From NCBI GenBank assembly GCA_913046035.1, contig CAJWSW010000016.1, positions 1 to 43,774 on the forward strand: a stretch of DNA of 43,774 bases. Direction: 5' to 3'. Positions 20,577 to 29,008 of the stretch are shown here, piece by piece. The notes under the pieces were generated by a model that was not told the DNA's origin, did no database searches, and saw only the letters and a program-made list of their open reading frames with translations. Both the position numbers and the translations under genes were made by a program. This DNA is from an uncultured Alphaproteobacteria bacterium (GTDB lineage Bacteria > Pseudomonadota > Alphaproteobacteria > MPNO01 > UBA830). How positions within the stretch are numbered: the stretch's first letter is position 1; each line of letters starts with the position of its first letter.

Positions 20577-21941
20577 ATGACATCCTTCGACAACGAATCG
20601 GCAATCGGGGTAACACGGTTTCCGATGTCGGAATCTGCCTTCTCGCCGACTGTCAATGATCCGGTCCGGTTGCGAACTTTAACGCTTATTCGTTGGGTCG
20701 CGATAGTAGGCCAGGCACTTGCTTTGTTGGTCGTCCATTACGGTTTTCAGTTTCCCGTGCCGTTAGTTCCTGCCTTCGCAGTTGTCGCGGCATCGCTCTT
20801 GCTAAACCTCATTGTTCTGACCGGGCATCCAACACCGGTCCGTCTTGGCGAGCGCAGCGCTGCTGCATTTTTAGCGTTCGACATACTGCAGCTTGCGGCT
20901 TTACTCTTTTTGACCGGCGGCTTGGAAAATCCATTTTCTTTTCTGCTGCTGGCACCGGTCGCTGTGTCCGCAACCATTCTGACCGTACGTAGCACTGTCG
21001 CGCTTTGCGTTTTGTCTATTGCTAGCATTACAATTCTTGCGATCTTGCACTACCCTTTGCCTTGGTCACAAGATGGTTTTTCCATCCCAAAGGTTTACGT
21101 TCTAGGTATCTGGGTTGCCCTTGTGATTGGCATCCTTTTTTTCGCGATTTATACTTGGCGAGTGGCTGAAGAAGCCCGGCGGATGTCTAATGCGCTATCG
21201 GCCAGTCAATTGGCTTTGGCCCGGGAACAACAGCTTGCTGCGCTCGGCGGACTTGCCGCTGCCGCTGCACATGAGCTAGGCAGTCCGCTGGGTACAATCG
21301 CTGTGGTGTCGGGCGAGATCGCACGCGAGTTGAGCCCTGATAATCCACTTTATGACGACGTACAACTTCTTATAAGCGAAACTGCGCGTTGCCGGGAAAT
21401 CCTCGCGGAGTTATCGGAGAGATCCGACCAGGGTGAGGATAGCGCGTCACCGTTTGCGTTGTTGCCCGTTCACGCCTTGGTCCAAGCAGCAGCTGTTCGT
21501 CACGAGGGGGGAAATGTCGTTTTTGAATTTAGCAATGAAAACGACCTAGATGCTGACGCTGGCATCGAACCTGTTGTCGCTCGCAGCCCTGAAATCATCC
21601 ACGGATTAGGCACCATAATTCAAAATGCCGGTCAGTTCGCGCAGAATAAGGTTGAAATTGACACTCGCTGGGACCGGTCCCATGTTCGTGTCCAAATTCG
21701 AGATGATGGTCCGGGATTTGCGCCGGGTCTACTCGAACGTATTGGTGAACCCTATATATCTTCAAGGAGCCGCTCAACAAACCATATGGGGTTAGGAATA
21801 TTCATCGCTAAAACCTTGTTACAGCGGTCAGGGGGTGAAATTACTTTTCGGAATGATCCCGAAGGTGGCGCTGTCGTAAAAATAGTGTGGCGCCGGGAAA
21901 GAATTGAAATCCGGGATGTAGAATTGATAGGCAAGATATGA
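20577..21941 (+). CDS. regB: Redox sensor histidine kinase RegB/PrrB/ActS
   Basis: This membrane sensor kinase responds to quinone redox state and phosphorylates RegA. Six hydrophobic segments occupy roughly residues 35-195; between them lies the RegB-specific quinone-site heptapeptide GGLENPF (114-120). The phosphorylation site is H232 in AAAAAHELGSPLGTIAVV, the family's characteristic H-box. C272 (ARCREIL) lies exactly 40 residues after that histidine, the same spacing as the redox-active C265 and H225 of Rhodobacter RegB. The ATP-binding domain has IIQNAGQFA, RDDGPGFAPGLLERIGEPY and MGLGIFIAKTLL. It overlaps regA by four bases (ATGA). Confidence 0.95.
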   Translation: MTSFDNESAIGVTRFPMSESAFSPTVNDPVRLRTLTLIRWVAIVGQALALLVVHYGFQFPVPLVPAFAVVAASLLLNLIVLTGHPTPVRLGERSAAAFLAFDILQLAALLFLTGGLENPFSFLLLAPVAVSATILTVRSTVALCVLSIASITILAILHYPLPWSQDGFSIPKVYVLGIWVALVIGILFFAIYTWRVAEEARRMSNALSASQLALAREQQLAALGGLAAAAAHELGSPLGTIAVVSGEIARELSPDNPLYDDVQLLISETARCREILAELSERSDQGEDSASPFALLPVHALVQAAAVRHEGGNVVFEFSNENDLDADAGIEPVVARSPEIIHGLGTIIQNAGQFAQNKVEIDTRWDRSHVRVQIRDDGPGFAPGLLERIGEPYISSRSRSTNHMGLGIFIAKTLLQRSGGEITFRNDPEGGAVVKIVWRRERIEIRDVELIGKI

Positions 21942-22504
21942 GAGCACTTGAACAGTTTGAAGATAGGACACTGCTGATTGTTGATGATGACGAGCCGTTT
22001 CTAGCCAGACTGGCGAGGGCCATGGAGGCGCGTGGGTTCAGTATCGTTACCGCGGGATCGGTGCGAGAAGGTGTTGCAGCGGCCAAATCGAACCCCCCGG
22101 CCTTCGCTGTTCTTGACCTTCGCCTTTCAGACGGTAGTGGGCTGGATATTGTCTCTGCGATACAGGAGCGGCGGCGAGGATCCCGTATAGTGATGTTGAC
22201 CGGGTATGGCAATATCGCGACGGCTGTCGCCGCTGTAAAGGCAGGCGCGCTGGATTACCTTGCGAAGCCTACGGATGCCGACGCAGTTGAGGCAGCTTTG
22301 CTTTCCAGCGGAGAGGGGCTTCCACCTCCGCCAGAAAATCCAATGTCAGCAGACCGAGTGCGATGGGAACACATTCAGCGCGTGTATGAACAGTGTGATC
22401 GCAACGTCTCTGAAACCGCTCGTCGACTTAATATGCACCGCCGGACATTACAGAGAATACTATCCAAACGTGCTCCCCGCGAGGCACCACCTGATGAATT
22501 CTGA
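21938..22504 (+). CDS. regA: Redox response regulator RegA/PrrA/ActR
   Basis: This response regulator controls respiration, carbon and nitrogen fixation and related redox genes in alphaproteobacteria. The receiver domain has IVDDDEP, phosphoacceptor D60 in FAVLDLRLSDGSGLD and K110 in YLAKP. A proline-rich linker (GLPPPPENPMSADR) leads to the Fis-type helix-turn-helix (IQRVYEQCDRNVSETARRLN, then MHRRTLQRIL), which is almost invariant in the RegA family. The length of 188 is typical. It is translationally coupled to regB and overlaps the next gene by 11 bases. Confidence 0.97.
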   Translation: MRALEQFEDRTLLIVDDDEPFLARLARAMEARGFSIVTAGSVREGVAAAKSNPPAFAVLDLRLSDGSGLDIVSAIQERRRGSRIVMLTGYGNIATAVAAVKAGALDYLAKPTDADAVEAALLSSGEGLPPPPENPMSADRVRWEHIQRVYEQCDRNVSETARRLNMHRRTLQRILSKRAPREAPPDEF

Positions 22505-23396
22505 GCCAAGTGGCGCAATGGGCTCAGATGCGCATGGTTTTTGGAAGTTTGGGCCGCATGAAACACCGGTTACAATAAAAAATGCTGAGGCGCTTCTGGC
22601 GTATTTACCATATCATTTAGCTGGCTGGGACATCAGTTGGGCTGGATTGTCTTCTACAAGCGACCCAGATATTTGTATTGAGGAGTATGCTGACGGCACG
22701 ATCAGCGTTAGTAGTTATGGACGCAGCGATACCGATTCATTATTCGAAAATCCCTATGATGCTGCCAATGGCCTAGCGAAAAAAATAGTGCATGTCCATA
22801 CAACGCGAGACCAGGGTACAATTTGTCTTAACGCCGGGGCGGTGGAAATTAATGGCGGGCTGGTGGTGATAGTGGGGGATTTATTTGCGGAGAAATCCAG
22901 TGTGGCCCTGCATCTGTCGGTATTGGGATACAGGCTTTTTGGCTCGGAGCAAATCGCAATTTCGATGGGGTCCGATTCCATCGGGACTTGTGTCGGCTTG
23001 ATGCCCAAAGTCCGTTTACCTTTGCCATATGATTGCGGTGATGCTTTCCGCGAATTTGTTGAGGGTTATTCCTCCATGCAAAATGAAGAGGTGGCGTATC
23101 TTAAACTTTGGGATCGCGAAGCTGCTGGCTTTGGGGAGTCTGCGCCGGTGAGTGCGATCGTTTTTCTTGATCCAAGGAAGGCTGCACGACCCTCCATCAA
23201 GCTTGATCTGAAGTGTGATTTCGGAAGTAAAATGGCGTCAATAGCATATGCTCCGCACATTAACGCTTCTATGCTGCGTTCCGGCTTGACGCAGTTCGTT
23301 GAACATATTCCCTCATATATTCTTCGTTTTACCAGTGGTCGTGAGGCCGCAGCACTAATTTCAAAAGAATGGCACAACGCAACGGCGGTCCTGTAA
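22494..23396 (+). CDS. HPr-kinase-like protein with degenerate P-loop
   Basis: This is a roughly 300-residue protein resembling HprK-related proteins: an N-terminal alpha/beta segment, then LNAGAVEINGGLVVIVGDLF followed by AEKSSVALHLSVLGYRLFG. This aligns by eye with the HprK-type stretch in which GxxGxGKST is followed by a GYRLLSDD-like motif. Here the P-loop glycine before the lysine is glutamate (GDLFAEKS, 128-135) and the acidic pair is SEQ, so catalysis is doubtful. It could be a pseudokinase, and the family call itself is tentative. The ATG at 22494 follows GAGG and overlaps the regA end by 11 bases; ATG 22518 is an alternative. Position after regA suggests co-expression with the redox system. 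Confidence 0.6.
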   Translation: MNSEPSGAMGSDAHGFWKFGPHETPVTIKNAEALLAYLPYHLAGWDISWAGLSSTSDPDICIEEYADGTISVSSYGRSDTDSLFENPYDAANGLAKKIVHVHTTRDQGTICLNAGAVEINGGLVVIVGDLFAEKSSVALHLSVLGYRLFGSEQIAISMGSDSIGTCVGLMPKVRLPLPYDCGDAFREFVEGYSSMQNEEVAYLKLWDREAAGFGESAPVSAIVFLDPRKAARPSIKLDLKCDFGSKMASIAYAPHINASMLRSGLTQFVEHIPSYILRFTSGREAAALISKEWHNATAVL

Positions 23397-23512
23397 TAAG
23401 AGCGAGAGAGATATTAGTCAAAATTGTTGATTTTATCGGTTTCAACAAGATGTCGCGCTAGGGTCATCACAGCTTTTTGAAATATTCACGCTCGCTTATC
23501 CGCCCAGGTAAG

Positions 23513-23533
23513 CAAGGGTTCTTTTCTCCCTTG
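23513..23533. terminator. Hairpin between the HprK-like gene and uxs
   Basis: CAAGGG (23513-23518) and CCCTTG (23528-23533) form a 6-bp stem, extendable by a G-U pair, around a pyrimidine-rich 9-base loop. No T run follows directly, so it is either a weak terminator of the regBA unit or part of the uxs leader, which starts 60 bases downstream. Confidence 0.35.
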
Positions 23534-23593
23534 TTCAGTGGTAGCCTGCTTTGTTTTAAGATTCTGCATCACTATTTATAGAGTACGTGATTC

Positions 23594-24541
23594 ATGTCCG
23601 TTCCCAAAAAAATTCTTATCACCGGCGGTGCAGGGTTCATCGGATCTCACCTTTGCGAACGGTTAGTAAAAGATGGTAACCACGTGTTATGCGTCGACAA
23701 CTATTTTACTGGGGTGAAAGATAATATCACCGCTCTAATCGACAATCCGCGATTTGAGATTATGCGTCATGATGTAACTTTCCCGTTGTACGTAGAGGTC
23801 GAAGAAATTTATAATCTTGCGTGCCCGGCGTCGCCCGTGCACTACCAGCATGACCCTGTTCAGACGACCAAAACCAGTGTGCACGGTGCTATTAACCTTT
23901 TGGGTCTTGCAAAGCGTCTTCAAGCTAAAATTCTCCAAGCATCTACAAGCGAAGTCTATGGGGATCCGGAAATCCATCCGCAGCATGAGGCTTACTGGGG
24001 GAATACCAATCCAATCGGGCGGCGCGCATGTTATGACGAAGGCAAACGATGTGCTGAGACCTTGTTTTTCGATTATTGGCGGCAGCATGGACTAAGAATT
24101 AAAGTGCCACGGATCTTTAATACCTACGGGCCGCGAATGCATCCCGATGATGGCCGTGTTGTTTCCAATTTTATTGTCCAAGCGCTGCGTGGAGATGATA
24201 TAACGATCTACGGTGATGGATCACAGACAAGATCATTCTGTTATGTCGACGATCTAGTCGAAGCCCTTGTTCGAACAATGAACACGGAAGACGACTTCAC
24301 AGGCCCAGTAAATATCGGTAATCCTGAGGAGTTTACGATCTTCGCCTTAGCTGAAAAGGTGGTTGCTGCAACCGGTAACAGCAGCAAAATAGTTAATGTG
24401 AAGTTGCCTGACGATGACCCTAAACGCCGTCGACCGGATATTGAGCTTGCCAAGGAGAAACTTAGTTGGGAACCTAGTACTTCGCTGGACGATGGGCTAA
24501 AGCACACTATTGCTTACTTCGATAAAATTCTGTCGTCTTAA
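23594..24541 (+). CDS. UDP-glucuronate decarboxylase (UDP-xylose synthase), SDR family
   Basis: This NAD-dependent extended SDR converts UDP-glucuronate to UDP-xylose for polysaccharide synthesis. It shows the NAD loop [31 protein letters not shown], the serine-rich [15 protein letters not shown], the catalytic YDEGKR (YxxxK) and the UXS-type [20 protein letters not shown] and [15 protein letters not shown]. These are much closer to UXS than to GalE or RmlB. The length of 315 is right for the soluble bacterial enzyme. It opens the surface-polysaccharide region and is convergent with the glycosyltransferase gene at 24649. Confidence 0.92.
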   Translation: MSVPKKILITGGAGFIGSHLCERLVKDGNHVLCVDNYFTGVKDNITALIDNPRFEIMRHDVTFPLYVEVEEIYNLACPASPVHYQHDPVQTTKTSVHGAINLLGLAKRLQAKILQASTSEVYGDPEIHPQHEAYWGNTNPIGRRACYDEGKRCAETLFFDYWRQHGLRIKVPRIFNTYGPRMHPDDGRVVSNFIVQALRGDDITIYGDGSQTRSFCYVDDLVEALVRTMNTEDDFTGPVNIGNPEEFTIFALAEKVVAATGNSSKIVNVKLPDDDPKRRRPDIELAKEKLSWEPSTSLDDGLKHTIAYFDKILSS

Positions 24542-24648
24542 AACCGAAGCTACCCACTGTTCTTGATATATAATTTAGCGATTAGTTAAGATATGCCGCT
24601 CCTTTGTTTCTATTGATGCGATTTTGGTAAATAGCGCACTCCTTTGCC

Positions 24649-25857
24649 CTATTTCACTCTATCGCCAAAATAAATCCGCAATGCATTTTTGAGCCCTTCA
24701 ATATCACGTTCATATGACCAGTCGCCAATGATTTCGAGGCTTCGCTTGCCCATGGCAGCGGCTTTTTTAGGATCACTTAATATCTTATGTAAGGCGCCAG
24801 CGAGTTGATCGATATTTCCAGTCTCGACTAAGTATCCATTCTCTCCGTGCTTTAAAAGATCATGCGCAGACCCTACTTCATGTGCCGAAATCACAGGTTT
24901 CGCAGCATTCATGACCTCATTAAGAACTAATCCCCACGGTTCTCGTGTCGATGGAATAACAAATACATCGCACAAATCAAAATAAGCTGGAAGTTCCAGC
25001 ATTCCTTTAAATCCGACGAAAATTACCTTTCCCGGTGATGTTTTGTTGGCTACCGATCGCCATTCCTCGTTCATTTCGCCTTCACCGACCATAACAAGGA
25101 CGGCATTTTCTGCTGGATTGTCCAACGCCATTTTCGCAAAAGCACGGATGAGATCGTCACCGCGTTTTCGTGGCTGGAACTTAGCCGCGAACAACACGAT
25201 GCGTTGGTCTGGTTGGATGCCAAGTTGGCGCCGGAGCTCTTCTCGGTCGGCGGCGGCTTCGACAAGTCGTTTCTGGAACCATACATTGTCGACAGCATAG
25301 GGCATCGAAAAAAGCTTTCGCGCCGGGATACCTTGTCGGGAGTAGAACTCTCGGTTTAACTTTCCGATTGTCAGAATGCCACTTAACAGCGGATTTAGGG
25401 CCCTCAGCAAACAGCATTTTATCACGGCTCGGAGTCGTGAGGGGTTGGATGAATATCGTCCTGCTTCGTCGCGTAAAAACACTTTTTTACCTAAAATGCT
25501 TCCTGTAAAAATTGCCATAAGATGCGCTGGCCTAGTGTAGGAATGACACCAGATCGCATCAAATCCTCCAGTAAGTACCCGCCACGCAACACCAACGCTG
25601 TAGGGATGTAGAGTCGACAATGACGCCCCCGGGTTCAAAGCTGGTAGCACTTCGTGTTCGTAACCATTTATCATATCAACGTCCCATGTAATTTCGCGAC
25701 CGAAGCCAGGGTCGTAATGTTGCGTTAGAGAATGGTCGGTCGCGAAAAATACTTTAAGTTCAATTGATGGGTCTGCTGCGATCATCCGAAGCAATGGAGC
25801 CTGATATTGTATTGGATGGGTGACGAAATACGCCAAGCGGACAGGTTTAAGGCTCAT
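24649..25857 (-). CDS. Glycosyltransferase family 4 protein
   Basis: This is a GT-B fold retaining glycosyltransferase, probably adding a sugar to a lipid-linked glycan in the cytoplasm. The N terminus reads LAYFVTHPIQYQAPLLRMI, a start seen in a subgroup of capsule and exopolysaccharide glycosyltransferases. The C-terminal donor domain has LFAAKFQPRKRGDDLIRAFA, VMVGEGE, VGFKGMLELPAYFDLCDVFV and the EX7E-type PSTREPWGLVLNEVMNAAKP. The length is 402. Donor and acceptor cannot be read from the sequence. It precedes asnB in a minus-strand arrangement, with about 200 bases between. Confidence 0.9.
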   Translation of the reverse strand: MSLKPVRLAYFVTHPIQYQAPLLRMIAADPSIELKVFFATDHSLTQHYDPGFGREITWDVDMINGYEHEVLPALNPGASLSTLHPYSVGVAWRVLTGGFDAIWCHSYTRPAHLMAIFTGSILGKKVFLRDEAGRYSSNPSRLRAVIKCCLLRALNPLLSGILTIGKLNREFYSRQGIPARKLFSMPYAVDNVWFQKRLVEAAADREELRRQLGIQPDQRIVLFAAKFQPRKRGDDLIRAFAKMALDNPAENAVLVMVGEGEMNEEWRSVANKTSPGKVIFVGFKGMLELPAYFDLCDVFVIPSTREPWGLVLNEVMNAAKPVISAHEVGSAHDLLKHGENGYLVETGNIDQLAGALHKILSDPKKAAAMGKRSLEIIGDWSYERDIEGLKNALRIYFGDRVK

Positions 25858-26063
25858 GCGGCAAGGCTTGGCTGTTTTGTTTGGAATTCATGGAGACCCT
25901 CGATACTCTGCATGTTGATGACTGCGAAGATCGTGAATTCGATTTGCTGTTTTTTAAAATAAGGGTGGGCCAACTTAGAGGCTGGTAAATAGTATACAAA
26001 ATGCTGAAGATTTTACTCATATCGCGACGCTATTCGTTACATTACTCTCTGAAAAAGAATTAG

Positions 26064-27848
26064 TTAGTCGTAACAGTCGTTGGCGATCCGGCGCGCCCAT
26101 CCGCGGAAACCACGTTCGGTGGCGGTTGGGTCATCTTTCAATAACCAATCACGCATCGGGACAGCGAAGCCTGTTTTAGGTCGTTTAAGCACCTCATCTG
26201 GTAGTGGTTTTGTGAGGCTGTTTGCCATATCCCGCTTGTTCGGGGGTTTATTAGAGGCCAGCATTGGCAAAACCTTACGAAAAAAAAATGTGTCTACCAA
26301 AGGAACCCGGATTTCGAGTGAATGTGCCATTCCCGCCCAATCAGAGTCCCGCAATAGTTGGTTACGCATGTACCATGTGGACTCTAACGCTGCGACCTTC
26401 GTCCGTGGTGTTTTAAGCCGATCGACCTGCCCGCGGCGGAATGAACCTTCTTCTACTTCGAGCCAACCATCTCTCGCCATATCGGGATCCATCAGCCGTG
26501 GTAACTCCCACGGCATAAAAATTGCCCTACGCAGCAGATAAGCGTCCGGGTAGGTAGTGCCGTATTCAAATACACTCGCATATTTAGGGGATGTCATAAG
26601 GCTGAAAATAGGTGCGCTTAATTTTCTTAACAACTTTCCCGCGCTTTGCGCGCCTGGTAATACTCCAAGAAGGCGGGTCATTTTGGGAATTTCAGAGAAA
26701 CTTTGGTATCCACCAAACAGCTCATCTCCACCCAACCCCGACATCGCGACCTTGAGTCCCGTCTCCGCTGTCATCTTGCTAACAAAATAGGTGTTAACAC
26801 CGTCGATTGACGGCTGATCCATGGCGTTGCACAGATGGGTGTATTCCTCGCGAAAATCCTCGCCTTTTATCCGTTGAGTCCTGTGTGCAGTTTGATAATG
26901 GGTCGCTATTTTCTCCGCGAGCGCGGCCTCGTCGAATTGCGTGCCTTTAAACTCTTCAAAGGCGAGTGTTATTGAGTGTAGTGCATCAGTTTTTATCTCA
27001 GATGCGAGGCCCACGATAGTGGCAGAATCGAGGCCCGCTGACAAAAAGGTGCCCACCGGCACATCAGCAACTAGATGATACTTTAGAGTTTCAAGGAGAG
27101 CGTGCCGTAGATCATCTTGTGACCAGTTATCCGACCCGTTGCTGGCAGCCTCTAGTTCAGCAATCACATCGAAATAGCGATACGGCACGGCGTGCCCGTT
27201 TTTGTTGATCCAAAGGGTTGATCCAGCAGGTAGTGCATGGATATTCTTGAACATGGTCCAGGGCTCAGGCACATAGCCCCAAACATAGAAACCCGCGTGC
27301 CCTGCAGCCGAGGGCGACGTATCTAGGCCGCCACCTGCGAGTAGCGCCTTTACTTGTGACGCGAAACGAATGGATTTTCCGTCATCCGTATAATAAAGCG
27401 GCTTAATCCCAAACCCGTCCCTCGCAAGGAAAACCCCCCCTCTCTCCCGGTCGTGGATCGCTAACGCAAACATTCCTCGAATTCGCTCGACCATTGCGTG
27501 GCCATAGCGGTCATAAAGGTGGAGCAGGACTTCGGTGTCAGAACAAGTCTTAAAGATGTGCCCGGTGGCTTTGAGATCTGCGCGGAGTTCGCGGAAATTA
27601 TATATCTCGCCATTAAAGGTAATTGCTAGTCGGCCGTTATCGAGCACCATAGGCTGGGCTCCACCCTCGCTGAGATCAATAATTGAGAGTCGGCGGTGTC
27701 CAAAACCTACCCGTTTATTCTTTGAGATCCATACTCCGCTGCCGTCCGGTCCCCGCGGCACCATTGCCTCGGTCATCCTTGACAAACAATCGTGATCCAC
27801 TTCCTGGGTAATCGCAGAATACCCAAAAATGCCAGCAATCCCGCACAT
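26064..27848 (-). CDS. asnB: Asparagine synthetase (glutamine-hydrolysing) type amidotransferase, copy 1
   Basis: This has a class II glutamine amidotransferase domain fused to an ATP-pyrophosphatase synthetase domain. The nucleophile Cys2 is in MCGIAGIFGYS; RGPDGSG, GFGHRRLSIIDLSEGGAQPM, FNGEIYNFRELR and the DTEV glutamine site are intact. The synthetase P-loop reads FLSAGLDSATIVG, with Ala where SGGxDS is usual. GLGGDELFGGY and RDSDWAGMAHSLEIRVPLVD are present. Within a glycan gene cluster such proteins often amidate a uronic acid or make an amide for surface sugars, although ordinary asparagine synthesis is possible. A second, diverged copy lies at 29009 on the other strand. Confidence 0.92.
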   Translation of the reverse strand: MCGIAGIFGYSAITQEVDHDCLSRMTEAMVPRGPDGSGVWISKNKRVGFGHRRLSIIDLSEGGAQPMVLDNGRLAITFNGEIYNFRELRADLKATGHIFKTCSDTEVLLHLYDRYGHAMVERIRGMFALAIHDRERGGVFLARDGFGIKPLYYTDDGKSIRFASQVKALLAGGGLDTSPSAAGHAGFYVWGYVPEPWTMFKNIHALPAGSTLWINKNGHAVPYRYFDVIAELEAASNGSDNWSQDDLRHALLETLKYHLVADVPVGTFLSAGLDSATIVGLASEIKTDALHSITLAFEEFKGTQFDEAALAEKIATHYQTAHRTQRIKGEDFREEYTHLCNAMDQPSIDGVNTYFVSKMTAETGLKVAMSGLGGDELFGGYQSFSEIPKMTRLLGVLPGAQSAGKLLRKLSAPIFSLMTSPKYASVFEYGTTYPDAYLLRRAIFMPWELPRLMDPDMARDGWLEVEEGSFRRGQVDRLKTPRTKVAALESTWYMRNQLLRDSDWAGMAHSLEIRVPLVDTFFFRKVLPMLASNKPPNKRDMANSLTKPLPDEVLKRPKTGFAVPMRDWLLKDDPTATERGFRGWARRIANDCYD

Positions 27849-29008
27849 TATACTATTTTCTGACGGAGATTTGGGATGGGGCTATAAATTCTTGGATACA
27901 GTGTATTGCGGGCTATGCAAATTACATACGAGAGTATACGGGGGACTGAGCAGATCAAACGACGACGTTTTCGGGTTAAATGATACACAAACCAACACTC
28001 AAATGTTGCCTGGGCTATCATGCAGGTTCTTAATAGTTCAAAAGTTCTTTCCTGAGGCAAGTCATGCGTCTGAAAGGTCGGTTTTCCGATAAAAATACTA
28101 TTGGGGTCGGGGGAGATGACATCAGTATTGTTCTCAGAAGATTTCATGGGGTGTCTGCTTTCTATTTACGGCCGGCTATTCCAGGCCAGAAACCTGGGTC
28201 AGGACTCTTCAACACTAAATACAAATCCGATATGTGGTACGGAGCATTCTCTTTTTTTAACAGGTATTTTCGAAAATACCGCGACTTTTCAGATGGCCCC
28301 TAACTGACCGCATAAAGTTATTTTAACTTCACTGTGCTCTAGCATCCTTTATGTCAAGGACACTACATGATACGATATCTCTCTCGGAATCAGCAGCGCC
28401 GCCATTCACTCACGCCAGACTTTCTTATTGGTTTTCAAATATCGCGTAGCTGTAGTCGCGCCTGCACTCAGAGAATCTTATCAAGACGCATTGGTTGAAC
28501 CGAATTAAACCCGAAAAGCGCTTTTTATAATGAGAAAATTTTCTGTCTCCGGCGATGGCATGAGGTTCGGGAAAGAGGTTAAAACTATCAACTGCTTCCA
28601 ACAGTGCCCCCGTCTTGGCAAGCGTTGGTATTTTGGTGCAGGAAGAATACAGCGTTCTGCAGAGGGCTGGGTTTCCACTTTTGCAAGACTGATTAACTTG
28701 CGCCACTACTTTCAGCAAACGGGCGAGAAAGAGAAATTGACTGGCAATCTGCCACTTAGCCTTATAATTAGTCGACGGTTGTGCTCCGAACTATTAGCAA
28801 TCGTTAATGTGTTCTACTGGCAATATTTGATTGGTTTTAAACTGTATTTCGTCGCTGACATTTTTCTCCAACGCACTATTGCCGTCGTTTTCGCGCCCAT
28901 GGGCCTCATGAAGGCTTTTTGCGCATCGGAACTAGTTTGTCCCAAAACCATCGCACGCGGGCGGCCCCGCAAAGTTGCAATCGCAATGTTGACTAAAAAC
29001 GGGTCGCT
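27849..29008. other. 1.16-kb gene-poor region between divergent asparagine synthetase genes
   Basis: No recognisable gene was found on either strand of this 1160-base stretch. The longest open frame (28530-29021 plus, 163 codons) has no family-like motifs and runs into the start of the second amidotransferase gene. Several 60-100 codon frames are equally unremarkable. The region is comparatively AT-rich with scattered T runs and contains an 18-bp perfect palindrome (28263-28280). It must carry promoters for both divergent amidotransferase genes, but it is far longer than needed. It may be a degraded gene or a region of past recombination. Confidence 0.5.
28263..28280. repeat. 18-bp perfect palindrome
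   Basis: GGTATTTTCGAAAATACC is perfectly self-complementary. It lies 41 bp before the start of a non-coding-looking stretch and about 415 bp upstream of the minus-strand asnB start. On the plus strand it is followed by GCGAC, not a T run, and on the minus strand by an A run, so it is not a terminator in either direction. A dimeric regulator's operator is one possibility. Confidence 0.6.
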
